Source: Acidobacteriaceae bacterium (GTDB taxonomy: Bacteria > Acidobacteriota > Terriglobia > Terriglobales > Acidobacteriaceae). Taken from it: DNA of 50,484 nt. The DNA is taken from contig JARLFY010000001.1 of the NCBI GenBank assembly GCA_031296325.1, positions 1-50,484 of the forward strand. The letters are read 5' to 3'. Shown here piece by piece: positions 25,235-33,642 of this stretch. A model generated the notes under the pieces. The model had not been told where the DNA came from, did no database searches, and saw nothing but the letters and a program-made list of their open reading frames with translations. The position numbers and the translations under genes were made by a program. How positions within the stretch are numbered: position 1 is the stretch's first letter; every line of letters begins with the position of its first letter.

Positions 25235-26983
25235 ATGAAAACCTTCGATTCCGCCCGACGCGATCTATTGAGACTTAGCAGCATGGGACTCGCCGCCTCT
25301 GCCATACCCGCCATCGCCGCTGCCCAAAGTGGCGGACACACGTTGCATGGCTCGGCAAGCCCGTTGCTCTTCGATGTGCGCAACTATGGGGCGACGGGCG
25401 ACGGCAAGACGATCGATTCGCCCGCCATCAACAAGGCGATTGATACTGCTGCGGCTGCGGGGGGCGGAACGGTTGTATTTCCCGCAGGAAACTACGTCTC
25501 GTTCTCAATTCGTCTGAAGAGCAAGGTGCATCTTTATCTGACTCAGGGGGCGACGATCATTGCAGCGGAGTCTCCGCTGCCGGGGCAGACGACCGGCTAT
25601 ATGGGCGGAACGTACGACGCCGCCGAGCCAAAGACGGCGTGGGACAAGTATCAGGACTACGGCCACAACCACTGGCACAACTCGCTGATTTGGGGCGAGG
25701 ATCTCAACGATGTCTCGATTACCGGGCCGGGACTGATCTGGGGCAAGGGATTGAGCTTCGGCTCGGGGCCTGCCAAAGCGCCGGCCAGTGCGGGCGGATC
25801 GGGGCCGGATACTGAGGCGACTACGATCAGGACTTTGACTCCGGCAGAGGTTGCGGCAAGAAATGCTGCGAGAGGACGTCCGCGTGGAAGCTATCCGGTT
25901 TATCAGGCGGAGCAGGCGGGCGTGGGCAATAAGGCCATCGCGTTGAAGAATTGTCGTAACGTGATTCTGCGCGACTTCTCCCTTCTGAAGGGCGGACACT
26001 TCGGAATGCTGTTGACCGGAGTCGACAACCTGACCATCGACAATCTGGAGATCGATACCGACCGTGACGGGATGGACATCGACTGCTGCCAGAACGTACG
26101 CGTCTCCAACTGTACGGTCAACTCGCCCTGGGACGACGGCATCTGTCCCAAATCGAGCTTCGCGCTGGGCTACAACCGGCCAACGCGGAACGTCACGATT
26201 ACGAACTGCTTTGTCAGCGGTTGCTACCAGCTTGGCACGGTACTCGACGGAAGCTACAAAAAGTTTGATGGAACGACCGATCACGGCAAGATCGGTGGCA
26301 CAGGGCGGATCAAGTGCGGCACGGAGTCGAACGGCGGATTCATCAATATCACCATCTCGAACTGCGTCTTCGAGGGCTGTCAGGGCCTCGCTCTGGAGAC
26401 GGTCGATGGCGCTCTGCTGGAAGACATTGCCGTCACGAATATTACGATGCGCGACGTCATTAGCTGCCCGATCTTTCTGCGGCTTGGCGCACGTCTGCGC
26501 GGACCGAAGGGCGCGGGCGATCAGAGTACGGTGGTGGGAACGCTGCGGCGAGTGCTGCTGTCGAACATCACAAGCTACAACACGGCGGCCAAGTTCGGCT
26601 CGAATATCACGGGAATTCCCGGCTTTGCGGTCGAAGACGTGAAGATTGCCGATGTCTACGTCCAGCACGTCGGCGGAGGAACGGCGGATCAGGCGACGAT
26701 CGAGGTGCCGGAGAAGGAGCGCTCGTATCCAGAGCCGGGGATGCTAGGCACGCTGCCCGCGCACGGCTTCTACTTCCGCCATGTCAATCGGCTGGAGATG
26801 AGCCACGTCGAGGTACAGCCCGCAGCGGCGGACGCGCGCCCGACGATCTATCTGGACGACGTGCATCGTGCGGACTTCTATGCGATCACCGCGCCAAGTA
26901 CGCCTGCGGCCTTCTCGATCAACAAGTCAACGGACGTACGCATTCGCATGAGCCGTGCTGCGGAGGATTTCACCACGCCGTAA
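25235..26983 (+). CDS. GH28-type polygalacturonase-like protein, probable Tat export
   Basis: A 582-aa right-handed beta-helix enzyme expected to act on pectin. The N terminus (ARRDLLRLSSMGLAASAIPA) looks like a twin-arginine signal peptide. Then comes FDVRNYGATGDGKTIDSPAI, the pectin-lyase-fold opening, and GGGTVVFPAGNYVSFSIRLK. Of the four GH28 motifs, an Asp-rich equivalent of NTD is present as DTDRDGMDID, DD in WDDGICPKS, and RIK in GTGRIKCGTES; GHG is not visible (the region reads GCYQLGTVLDG). So it is a divergent GH28 (perhaps exo-acting or with another substrate, such as rhamnogalacturonan). It stands just before the mraY gene, with 33 bp between, and continues the pectin theme of the kdu genes. 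Confidence 0.82.
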   Translation: MKTFDSARRDLLRLSSMGLAASAIPAIAAAQSGGHTLHGSASPLLFDVRNYGATGDGKTIDSPAINKAIDTAAAAGGGTVVFPAGNYVSFSIRLKSKVHLYLTQGATIIAAESPLPGQTTGYMGGTYDAAEPKTAWDKYQDYGHNHWHNSLIWGEDLNDVSITGPGLIWGKGLSFGSGPAKAPASAGGSGPDTEATTIRTLTPAEVAARNAARGRPRGSYPVYQAEQAGVGNKAIALKNCRNVILRDFSLLKGGHFGMLLTGVDNLTIDNLEIDTDRDGMDIDCCQNVRVSNCTVNSPWDDGICPKSSFALGYNRPTRNVTITNCFVSGCYQLGTVLDGSYKKFDGTTDHGKIGGTGRIKCGTESNGGFINITISNCVFEGCQGLALETVDGALLEDIAVTNITMRDVISCPIFLRLGARLRGPKGAGDQSTVVGTLRRVLLSNITSYNTAAKFGSNITGIPGFAVEDVKIADVYVQHVGGGTADQATIEVPEKERSYPEPGMLGTLPAHGFYFRHVNRLEMSHVEVQPAAADARPTIYLDDVHRADFYAITAPSTPAAFSINKSTDVRIRMSRAAEDFTTP

Positions 26984-27070
26984 TTCGCGACGAACCCGCT
27001 GGGCCTGTTAAGATAGATGGGAATTGGTGCGCGACCGTTGATGGCCTGCGTGCGTAAAGGCGGGCGCGGA

Positions 27071-28207
27071 TTGCTCTATTGGCTGCTGTATCAGAAGCTG
27101 TTTCTCTACTTTCACGTCTTCCGAATCTTCCGGTACCTGACGTTTCGCACGGTCTTTGCGAGCCTGACGGCGCTGCTGATCGGCATGCTGATTGGGCCGT
27201 TTGTCATCGAAAAACTGCGCGAGTTCCAGATTGGCCAGTATGTGCGCGATGACGGCCCGCAGAGCCACCTGAAGAAGGGCGGTACGCCGACCATGGGCGG
27301 GCTGCTGATCTGCATCTCGATTCTGGTGCCGACGCTGCTGTGGTCGGATCTGTCGAACCCGTATGTGTGGATCGTGATGCTATCGACGCTGGCCTTTGGC
27401 GGAATCGGATTCGCCGACGATTACCTGAAGGTTGTGCGCAAACAGAGTCAGGGTTTGACCGCGCGGCAGAAGCTGGGGCTACAATTTGCCTCCAGCGGAG
27501 CGGTGGCGGTGGCTCTGGTGGCGATGGAGAATCGGGAACTGTACTCCACGCGGCTGGTGGTTCCATTTCTGAAGAACTTTCGCCCGAACCTGATTGTTGA
27601 CAGCATGCGGCATATCCCGCACATGAGTTGGCTGGCCTTCTTTCCCTTTGTGATCTTCGTAATGCTGGTGATTACGCTGACCAGCAACGCGGTGAACCTG
27701 ACCGACGGGCTGGACGGGCTGGCCATCGGCTGCACGATCATCGCCGCCGGAGCGCTGGCCGTTCTGACCTACGTCTCCGGCCACGTCGTCTTTGCCGACT
27801 ATCTAGAACTACAGCGCATGCCTCTGGTCAGCGAGCTGACGATCTTCTGCGGAGCGATGGTCGGAGCCTCCATCGGCTTCCTCTGGTACAACGCCCACCC
27901 GGCTGAGGTCTTCATGGGCGACGTGGGATCGCTGGCACTGGGCGGCGCGATTGGAACGGTCGCCGTCATCATCAAGCAGGAGTTGTTACTGCCGTTTATC
28001 GGCGGAGTCTTCATTCTAGAGGCCGCCAGCGTAATGCTTCAGGTGGGCAGCTATAAGTTGCGCCACGGTAAACGCATCTTCAAGATGGCTCCGCTGCACC
28101 ATCACTTTGAACTGCTCGGCTGGAGCGAGTCGAAGGTGATTGTAAGATTCTGGATCATGGCGCTAGTCTTTGCGCTCTTCGCCCTGACCACGCTAAAGCT
28201 GAGGTGA
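27071..28207 (+). CDS. mraY: Phospho-N-acetylmuramoyl-pentapeptide transferase MraY
   Basis: Transfers phospho-MurNAc-pentapeptide to undecaprenyl phosphate, making lipid I, in the inner membrane. About ten membrane segments. Motifs: HLKKGGTPTMGG, FADDYLKV with the Mg-binding Asp pair, NLTDGLDGLAIG, AEVFMGDVGSLALGG and the cytoplasmic His loop APLHHHFELLGWSESKVIVRFW. Orthologues start ...LLYWLLYQKL, so the TTG at 27071 is preferred; an ATG at 27017 would add 18 residues. Length is about 378 aa. The usual upstream genes (murE, murF) are absent here; the preceding gene is GH28. It heads the mraY-murD-ftsW-murG run. Confidence 0.96.
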   Translation: MLYWLLYQKLFLYFHVFRIFRYLTFRTVFASLTALLIGMLIGPFVIEKLREFQIGQYVRDDGPQSHLKKGGTPTMGGLLICISILVPTLLWSDLSNPYVWIVMLSTLAFGGIGFADDYLKVVRKQSQGLTARQKLGLQFASSGAVAVALVAMENRELYSTRLVVPFLKNFRPNLIVDSMRHIPHMSWLAFFPFVIFVMLVITLTSNAVNLTDGLDGLAIGCTIIAAGALAVLTYVSGHVVFADYLELQRMPLVSELTIFCGAMVGASIGFLWYNAHPAEVFMGDVGSLALGGAIGTVAVIIKQELLLPFIGGVFILEAASVMLQVGSYKLRHGKRIFKMAPLHHHFELLGWSESKVIVRFWIMALVFALFALTTLKLR

Positions 28208-28218
28208 GACAAACGCTG

Positions 28219-28248
28219 ACCACGGATGACACGGAGGAACACGGATTA
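28219..28248 (+). repeat. Family D repeat (ACGGATGACACGGA type)
   Basis: ACCACGGATGACACGGAGGA followed by ACACGGATTA. A similar sequence is at 45451-45489. It lies just after mraY, next to a family A repeat. Confidence 0.7.
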
Positions 28249-28283
28249 GAGCAGTATCATCATTCCTGTAATGCCTCAAAGGG

Positions 28284-28364
28284 TTGTCATTCTGAGCGCA
28301 GCGAAGAATCCCCGTATTTTGTTCGCAGCACGATACATTACGCCATTACTGAAGATGCTCCAAG
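28284..28364 (-). repeat. Family A repeat with arm, between mraY and the small membrane gene
   Basis: Core TGTCATTCTGAGCGCAGCGA ...ATCCCCGTATTTTG (minus-strand orientation of family A), followed by the arm GTAATGGCGTAA... (plus: TTACGCCATTACTGAAGATG) ending in CTCCAAG. Confidence 0.82.
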
Positions 28365-28372
28365 GGGAGCTT

Positions 28373-28723
28373 ATGCAACTCGAAGACGAGCCTGTAAAGA
28401 AGCACTACTCGATATGGTCGATTGCAGGGATGTTCGCTGCTGTCGGGGTCTTGGTGACGGTTTTTATTTTTGGATCAGGAATCTCACCTATTCTGTGGGA
28501 TTTTGTGTGTCGGCACTCTGACGTGATGCTTGTGCTCTGTCCTCCGTCTATTGTGAGTATGGCGATGGACCACATCCATGGGATGGAAGAGGCTGAGATT
28601 GTGGCCGTGATTGCAGTTGAAAACTCTGCCCTATATTTTGTAGTTGGACTCTTCCTTGCGATCCTTTGGAAGACCTTTCAACGATTTTCCGCGAAACGGG
28701 GAATAGATGGAACTGAAGAATAA
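28373..28723 (+). CDS. Small two-helix membrane protein inside the cell-wall cluster
   Basis: A 116-aa protein with membrane helices at about residues 14-38 (IAGMFAAVGVLVTVFIFGSG) and 85-103 (LYFVVGLFLAILW); the loop between holds CRHSDVMLVLCPPSIVSMAM and DHIHGMEEAEI. ATG 28373 is preceded by AAGGGGAG. Its 3' end overlaps the first 17 bases of murD, so the two are translationally coupled or at least co-transcribed. I do not recognise it, and such a gene is not part of the standard mraY-murD order. The sequence upstream is a repeat, so it may have been brought in with that. Confidence 0.65.
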   Translation: MQLEDEPVKKHYSIWSIAGMFAAVGVLVTVFIFGSGISPILWDFVCRHSDVMLVLCPPSIVSMAMDHIHGMEEAEIVAVIAVENSALYFVVGLFLAILWKTFQRFSAKRGIDGTEE

Positions 28724-30167
28724 ACGCGTGTTGGTGGTGGGGCTGGGGAAGTCCGGCAAGGCGGCGGCTCTGTTTCTGCAGGAGCGAGGGGCGCGGGTTA
28801 CGGTCTCGGATTCGCGCAGTGCGGAGGCTTTGGCCAGCGAGATTCCCGATCTGCTGGATGCGGGCGTGATGGTCGAGACCGGCGGGCATGGGTTGATGAC
28901 CTTTCGCAAGCAGGACTTGATCGTCGTCTCGCCCGGTGTTCCGTACGACATGCCGGAGTTGCAGCAGGCGCGCACGCTGGGGTTGCCGATCATTGGCGAA
29001 CTGGAGTTGGCTAGTCACTACCTGCGGGGGAAGGTCGTCGCGATTACCGGGTCGAACGGGAAGACGACGACGACGTCTCTGCTGGGGAAGATCTTCGCCG
29101 ATGCGGGTAGACCTACGCTGGTCGGCGGGAATATCGGGACGCCGGTAATCGACCTGATTGCGGAGAGCATTCGGCTGAGTGGCGGGGAAAAGCAAGAGCA
29201 AGAACAACCGCAAGAGCAAAATGCGGGGATTCTTCGCTCCGCTCAGAATGACAATGTAGATATTAACGGGGATGCGGCAACGGTTTGGAGCATTCTTGAG
29301 GTTTCCAGCTTTCAGTTGGAGACGGTGGTGACGTTTAGCCCGCACATTGCGCTGGTTCTGAATATTACGCCGGACCATCTGGATCGGCATGGAACGTTTG
29401 AGAACTACGCCTCGATGAAGGCGCACATCACGGCGAAACAGACTGCGGAGGACTTCTTCGTGCTGAACGCCGAGGACAAGCCGACGCAGATGCTGGCGGC
29501 GTTGACCAAGGCGCAGGTCTACTGGTTCAGCAGCAAGCGTCCGGTCAAGCAGGGCGCGTTTGTCCACGGCGAGAGTGTGGTCTTCCTTGCGCGCGAGGGT
29601 GCGTGGCCAGAGCCGGTGATGCCGGTGGCGGAGATTCCCATCAAGGGCGCGCACAACGTGGAGAATGTGTTGGCGGCGGTCTGTGCGGCGCGGCTGGCGG
29701 GGATCTCGTCGGAGTCAATTCGCGCTTCGGTGGCGAGCTTCAAGGCGGTCGAGCATCGGCTGGAGTTTGTGGCCAAGGTGCGTGGCGTGGACTTCTATAA
29801 CGACTCCAAGGCGACCAATGTGGATGCGACGAAGAAGGCTCTGGAGGCCTTTGCGGGAGGCGTTCACCTGATTCTGGGCGGCAAGGACAAGAACTCCGAC
29901 TACACCGAACTGGCCGAGCTGATCCGCGCGCGGGTCAAGACTGTTTACACAATTGGTTCGGCGGCGCAGAAGATTGAGCGGCATCTGGCGGGAGTCGTCA
30001 AGATAGTCTCAGCGGGTACGCTCGAAGTCGCCGTGAAGACCGCCGCCGCGAATGCCGTGGCGGGCGAGGTCGTGGTGCTGGCTCCGGCCTGCTCCAGCTT
30101 CGACCAGTTCACCGGATACGAGCAGCGCGGGCGCGTCTTCAAGGAGTTGGTGAAGGGGCTTGCTTAG
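28707..30167 (+). CDS. murD: UDP-N-acetylmuramoyl-L-alanine:D-glutamate ligase MurD, with repeat-derived insert
   Basis: Adds D-Glu to UDP-MurNAc-L-Ala. The protein starts ELKNKRVLVVGLGKSGKAAA and has the ATP loop ITGSNGKTTTTSLLG (about 113-127), NIGTPVIDL, LEVSSFQLE, LNITPDHLDRH and the C-terminal domain FYNDSKATNVDATKKAL and LILGGKDKNSDY. Length is 486 aa; most MurDs have 435-455. The extra is at about residues 159-188: a Gln/Glu run (EKQEQEQPQEQ) followed by NAGILRSAQNDN, the translation of a family A repeat at 29218-29255. It lies between NIGTPVIDL and LEVSSFQLE, in what is normally a short surface loop. The ligase is presumably functional, since it appears to be the cluster's only murD. 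Confidence 0.96.
   Translation: MELKNKRVLVVGLGKSGKAAALFLQERGARVTVSDSRSAEALASEIPDLLDAGVMVETGGHGLMTFRKQDLIVVSPGVPYDMPELQQARTLGLPIIGELELASHYLRGKVVAITGSNGKTTTTSLLGKIFADAGRPTLVGGNIGTPVIDLIAESIRLSGGEKQEQEQPQEQNAGILRSAQNDNVDINGDAATVWSILEVSSFQLETVVTFSPHIALVLNITPDHLDRHGTFENYASMKAHITAKQTAEDFFVLNAEDKPTQMLAALTKAQVYWFSSKRPVKQGAFVHGESVVFLAREGAWPEPVMPVAEIPIKGAHNVENVLAAVCAARLAGISSESIRASVASFKAVEHRLEFVAKVRGVDFYNDSKATNVDATKKALEAFAGGVHLILGGKDKNSDYTELAELIRARVKTVYTIGSAAQKIERHLAGVVKIVSAGTLEVAVKTAAANAVAGEVVVLAPACSSFDQFTGYEQRGRVFKELVKGLA
29218..29255 (+). repeat. Family A palindromic repeat inside murD
   Basis: Core AAATGCGGGGATTCTTCGCT through CAGAATGACAAT, in frame with murD (NAGILRSAQNDN). Just upstream is a CAAGAGCAAGAACAA-type run that encodes alternating Gln/Glu. 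Confidence 0.92.
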
Positions 30168-30194
30168 ACAAATACAGCAGGAGATGCGGGGAGC

Positions 30195-31286
30195 ATGGCG
30201 AAGCGCGTAGGTGTCGACAAATGGCTCTTCGGAACCGTGCTGTTGCTGGTCCTCTTTGGACTGGTGATGGTCTTCTCCGCCTCGGCGGTGATGGCCAAGG
30301 AGACGCTCGGCTCGCCGTATGCGTTTGTGGCCAAGCAGGCGGTGTGGGCGTTGCTGGGAATGCTGGCTCTGACTGCGCTGATGCAGGTGGACTATCGCTG
30401 GTACAACCGTTACCCGGTGGTGGTGGTCTCGGTCTCGGTGACGACCGTGCTGCTGCTGGGCGTCTTCGCCATGCATGGGATGAACGGCGCGCATCGCTGG
30501 ATCCGCATGCCGGGAATCACGCTGCAACCCTCCGAGCTGGCAAAGCCGGTGCTGGTACTCTTTCTCGCCTACTTTTTGCAGACGCGCATTCATGCGATGG
30601 ACGATTGGAAGGCGACGATTCTGCCTGCGGTATTACCGTCGCTGCTTTTCATGGCGCTGATTATGAAGGAGCCGGATCTGGGCACGGCGATGGTCTGCGC
30701 GGGCGTGACCGGGATGATGCTCTACTTGGCGGGCGCGCAGGTGCGGTACTTCCTGATCGCCGTTGCAGCAGCCTCGCCGGTGATGTACTACATGCTCTTT
30801 CATGTGGCCTTTCGGCGGGCGCGCATGCTGGCGTTTGTGAACCCGGAGCTTGATCCCAAGGGCGCGGGATTTCATATTCTGCAATCGCTGATTGCCGTGG
30901 GAACGGGCGGCGTGTGGGGGCGCGGGCTGATGGAGGGCGTGCAGAAGCTCTTCTATCTGCCGGAGCCGCACACTGACTTTATCTTCGCCAATGTTTGCGA
31001 GGAACTGGGACTGGTGGGTGCGTTGGCCATCGTTGCGCTGTTTGTGATGCTGGGCTATCGCGGACTGCGTGCGGCGGTACTCTCGACCGACCCGTTTGCG
31101 CGCTTTCTTGCCTTCGGAATTACGACGGCGATTCTGATTCAGGCCTTCTTCAACATCAGCGTTGTGCTGGCTCTGGTGCCGACCAAAGGAATCACGCTGC
31201 CCCTGATCTCCTCTGGAGGAACTTCGGTGTTCATTACGCTGGCCAGTCTGGGAGTTCTGTTGAATATTACGAGAGAGATTGATTGA
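30195..31286 (+). CDS. ftsW: Lipid II polymerase/division protein FtsW (SEDS family)
   Basis: The septal peptidoglycan glycosyltransferase, acting with FtsI. About ten membrane helices. Motifs: FGLVMVFSASAVMA, MNGAHRWIRMPGITLQPSEL with the conserved loop, KEPDLGTAMV, and LPEPHTDFIFANVCEELGLV with the catalytic Asp of the SEDS family. Ends VPTKGITLPLISSGGTSVF. Length is 363 aa, normal. ATG 30195 follows GGGGAG by two bases to the start triplet; murD ends 27 bp upstream. The stop overlaps murG by one base (TGATG). Confidence 0.95.
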   Translation: MAKRVGVDKWLFGTVLLLVLFGLVMVFSASAVMAKETLGSPYAFVAKQAVWALLGMLALTALMQVDYRWYNRYPVVVVSVSVTTVLLLGVFAMHGMNGAHRWIRMPGITLQPSELAKPVLVLFLAYFLQTRIHAMDDWKATILPAVLPSLLFMALIMKEPDLGTAMVCAGVTGMMLYLAGAQVRYFLIAVAAASPVMYYMLFHVAFRRARMLAFVNPELDPKGAGFHILQSLIAVGTGGVWGRGLMEGVQKLFYLPEPHTDFIFANVCEELGLVGALAIVALFVMLGYRGLRAAVLSTDPFARFLAFGITTAILIQAFFNISVVLALVPTKGITLPLISSGGTSVFITLASLGVLLNITREID

Positions 31287-32419
31287 TGGAATCAGCGAGC
31301 GAGTTAGCGAGTCAGCCAGTCAGCGAGTCTGCGCTGCGAGTTCTGATTGCGGGCGGAGGTACTGGCGGTCATGTGATCCCGGCGCTGGCGATTGCGCGTG
31401 AGCTGCGCGATGTGCATGGCGCGGAGGTGCGCTTCGTGGGCACGGAGCGCGGGCTGGAGACGCGTCTGGTGCCGGAGGCGGGGTTTGCTTTGGAACTGGT
31501 GCGCTCCGGGCAGTTGAAGAACGTGAGTCTGGCGACGCGGTTGCGCACGGCGATCGATCTGCCGTTGGGTGCGCTGGAGTGCATGCGCCTGCTGGGCAAG
31601 TTTCAGCCGCAGGTGGCCGTCGGGGTTGGCGGATATGCGAGCGGGCCGGGAATGCTGGCCGCGCTGCTGCGGCGCGTTCCGACGCTGGCCTTCGAGCCGA
31701 ATGCGGTTCCGGGGCTGGCGAATCGGTTGGTGGGCCGCTGGGTCAGCGCGGCGGCGGTCAACTTTGAACCTACGCGGCGATTCTTTCGCAATGCGCATGT
31801 TACCGGGATTCCGGTGCGGGCAGAGTTTTTTGCAGTCGGGGAGAAGGACGCTGATGCTCCGCCACGTCTTCTGGTCTTCGGCGGAAGTCAGGGCGCGCGC
31901 GTCTTCAACGCGGTGATGCCCCGGATTGCAAAGGCTCTGCTGGAGTACGTTCCCGGGCTGACGATTCTGCATCAAGCTGGTGCGCGCGCGGCTGAGAAGA
32001 CGGCTGAGGCCTATCGCGCAGGCGGGGCCGATCCGACGCGCTGGCAGGTTGCCGAGTTTCTCGACGAGATGCCGCAGCGCTTCGCCGAGGCGGATCTGAT
32101 TCTGTGCCGTAGCGGAGCCAGTACGGTTGCCGAACTGGCCGCCGCTGGCCGTGCCGCCGTTCTGGTGCCGTTTCCCGGAGCCGCCGACGATCATCAACGC
32201 AAGAACGCCGATGTCTTCGCCGAGGCTGGGGCCGCGCAGTTGCGTGTGCAGGTCGCCAACGATGCATTGATGGAAAGCTATCTGCTGGGCGACCTCTCCG
32301 AACTCCTGCTGCATCCGCAGCGGCGAGCGGAGATGGCCGAGCGCGTACGCAAGCTGGCCCGGCCCAATGCTGCACAGGAGATTGCGACGATGGTCGTCGA
32401 ACTGGCGCATCTGGGCTGA
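31286..32419 (+). CDS. murG: UDP-GlcNAc:lipid I N-acetylglucosaminyltransferase MurG
   Basis: Converts lipid I to lipid II on the inner face of the membrane. GT-B fold with the N-terminal glycine-rich loop RVLIAGGGTGGHVIPALAIA, VGVGGYASGPGMLAA, VFGGSQGARVFNAVMPRI, and the donor-site EADLILCRSGASTVAELAA with LVPFPGAADDHQRKNA. Length is 377 aa, with about 20 extra N-terminal residues of repeated Ser/Glu/Ala (ESASELASQPVSESA). ATG 31286 overlaps the ftsW stop. The next canonical genes of the cluster (murC, ftsQ, ftsA, ftsZ) do not follow; dapD on the opposite strand does. Confidence 0.96.
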   Translation: MESASELASQPVSESALRVLIAGGGTGGHVIPALAIARELRDVHGAEVRFVGTERGLETRLVPEAGFALELVRSGQLKNVSLATRLRTAIDLPLGALECMRLLGKFQPQVAVGVGGYASGPGMLAALLRRVPTLAFEPNAVPGLANRLVGRWVSAAAVNFEPTRRFFRNAHVTGIPVRAEFFAVGEKDADAPPRLLVFGGSQGARVFNAVMPRIAKALLEYVPGLTILHQAGARAAEKTAEAYRAGGADPTRWQVAEFLDEMPQRFAEADLILCRSGASTVAELAAAGRAAVLVPFPGAADDHQRKNADVFAEAGAAQLRVQVANDALMESYLLGDLSELLLHPQRRAEMAERVRKLARPNAAQEIATMVVELAHLG

Positions 32420-32421
32420 CG

Positions 32422-32440
32422 GGGGCAGGATCTCTGCCCC
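32422..32440. terminator. Hairpin between murG and dapD
   Basis: GGGGCAG and CTGCCCC form a 7-bp stem around GATCT in the 33-bp gap between the convergent genes. T tracts are weak, so it may only partly terminate. Confidence 0.5.
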
Positions 32441-32452
32441 TTGGCACAACTC

Positions 32453-33322
32453 CTATCGCAACAGGTCTTCCAGAGTGGTTGAAAGATCGGTCTTTTCGTC
32501 ACGATACTTCACGATGACCGGGGTGTAGACGCTCAGGCCCATCTGCCAGCCGTATCCGCTGGGGATGGCGCGCGAGCCGGGAACGACCACTGCTCCCTCG
32601 GGAATAATCAGCGGCGTCTCGGCGGTGGCCTTCAGGATCGTGCCATGCACGATGTCGTAGACCGGAGTTCCTCGGGTCAACATGGTTCCGGCGGCCAGCA
32701 CGGCGCGGCGGCGAACAATCGTTCCCTCGTAGACGCCAGTGTTTCCTCCCACCAGCACGTCGTCCTCGATAATCACCGGCGAAGCGTTGATCGGTTCCAG
32801 AACTCCGCCGATCTGCGCCGCAGCGGACAGATGAACCCGCTTGCCGATCTGGGCGCAGGAGCCGACCAGAGCGTGCGAGTCGACCATCGTTCCCTGATCG
32901 ACGTAGGCTCCGACGTTGACGTAGGCCGGCGGCATCATCACCACGCCGCGCGCAACGAACGCCCCCGAGCGGACGGAACTTCCTCCGGGAACGATGCGGA
33001 TGCCCTCCTCGGGCGAGAAGGTTCGCGCCGGGTAGGTCGTTTTGTCGATGAAGCAGAGAGCTTTGTCGCTGCTCATGCTGGTCAGCACGCCGATACGGAA
33101 GCCGAGCAGGATTCCGCGCTTGACCCAGGCATTCACGCGCCAGCCAGTCGGTTCCTCGGCATCCGGCTCGGCCGAGCGCAGGGTTCCGGCCTCCAACGCG
33201 CTGCGCAGTTCAGAGAATGCGCTCATCGCATCGTCATCGGCTACGGCGCTGGCTCCGGCGGCAAAGTGCCGCTCAATGCGTGATTTCAGGTCTACCCGTT
33301 CGCTGCTCTCGGTTGTCATCAT
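32453..33322 (-). CDS. dapD: 2,3,4,5-tetrahydropyridine-2,6-dicarboxylate N-succinyltransferase DapD
   Basis: The succinylase-branch enzyme of lysine and diaminopimelate synthesis, so it feeds the same peptidoglycan pathway as the mur genes. N-terminal helical part (KSRIERHFAAGASAVADDDA) then a left-handed beta-helix of hexapeptides (GVVMMPPAYVNVGAYVDQGT, GKRVHLSAAAQIGGVLEPIN, IIEDDVLVGGNTGVYEGTIV). C-terminal LSVYTPVIVKYRDEKTDLST. Length is 289 aa; E. coli DapD is 274. It converges on murG. Use of DapD indicates the succinylated route to diaminopimelate rather than the DapL or dehydrogenase routes. Confidence 0.95.
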   Translation of the reverse strand: MMTTESSERVDLKSRIERHFAAGASAVADDDAMSAFSELRSALEAGTLRSAEPDAEEPTGWRVNAWVKRGILLGFRIGVLTSMSSDKALCFIDKTTYPARTFSPEEGIRIVPGGSSVRSGAFVARGVVMMPPAYVNVGAYVDQGTMVDSHALVGSCAQIGKRVHLSAAAQIGGVLEPINASPVIIEDDVLVGGNTGVYEGTIVRRRAVLAAGTMLTRGTPVYDIVHGTILKATAETPLIIPEGAVVVPGSRAIPSGYGWQMGLSVYTPVIVKYRDEKTDLSTTLEDLLR

Positions 33323-33417
33323 CAGCTCAATTGTAACGGGAAGGCAGGCGTGGCAGCATCTTGACCGTGCCGAAATCGATGACTTACAGCGGTTCCTGGA
33401 TTACTGTAGGTCGCCTT

Positions 33418-33479
33418 GTTTGTCATTCCTCAACTCCAATGTTTGTCATTCCGTAGCGAAGCGAAGGAATCTGCTTTTC
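33418..33479 (-). repeat. Family B repeat, minus orientation
   Basis: TTTGTCATTCCTCAACTCCA, then TTTGTCATTCCGTAGCGAAG...GAATCTGCTTTT. It lies between the starts of dapD and the divergent secreted-protein gene. The flanks (GTAATGTGCATTTCGTTG on the other strand) look like degraded arms. Confidence 0.85.
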
Positions 33480-33557
33480 TTCATTCAACAACGAAATGCA
33501 CATTACGAGAACTGCTCTACATAAGTGACGGAGTTGCTATGTACGGTCGTATTATTG

Positions 33558-33587
33558 GAATTTTCTAATAATTAATATAGAAAATTC
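33558..33587. promoter_or_regulatory. Perfect 10-bp inverted repeat upstream of the repeat-tract gene
   Basis: GAATTTTCTA (33558-33567) and TAGAAAATTC (33578-33587) around the A/T spacer ATAATTAATA. It abuts a TTGACA hexamer at 33590-33595. It may be an operator or an A/T hairpin ending in the promoter. Confidence 0.6.
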
Positions 33588-33589
33588 TG

Positions 33590-33595
33590 TTGACA
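33590..33595 (+). promoter_or_regulatory. Possible -35 hexamer (TTGACA)
   Basis: A consensus TTGACA immediately follows the inverted repeat. No good -10 is visible 16-18 bases on (TACCGT is the closest), so the assignment is weak. If used, the ATG at 33598 would lie within the promoter and could not be the start. Confidence 0.3.
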
Positions 33596-33642
33596 CAATG
33601 AGTTGCACTGCGTACCGTTGCCGTGTCGTTGATTCCAAAATC

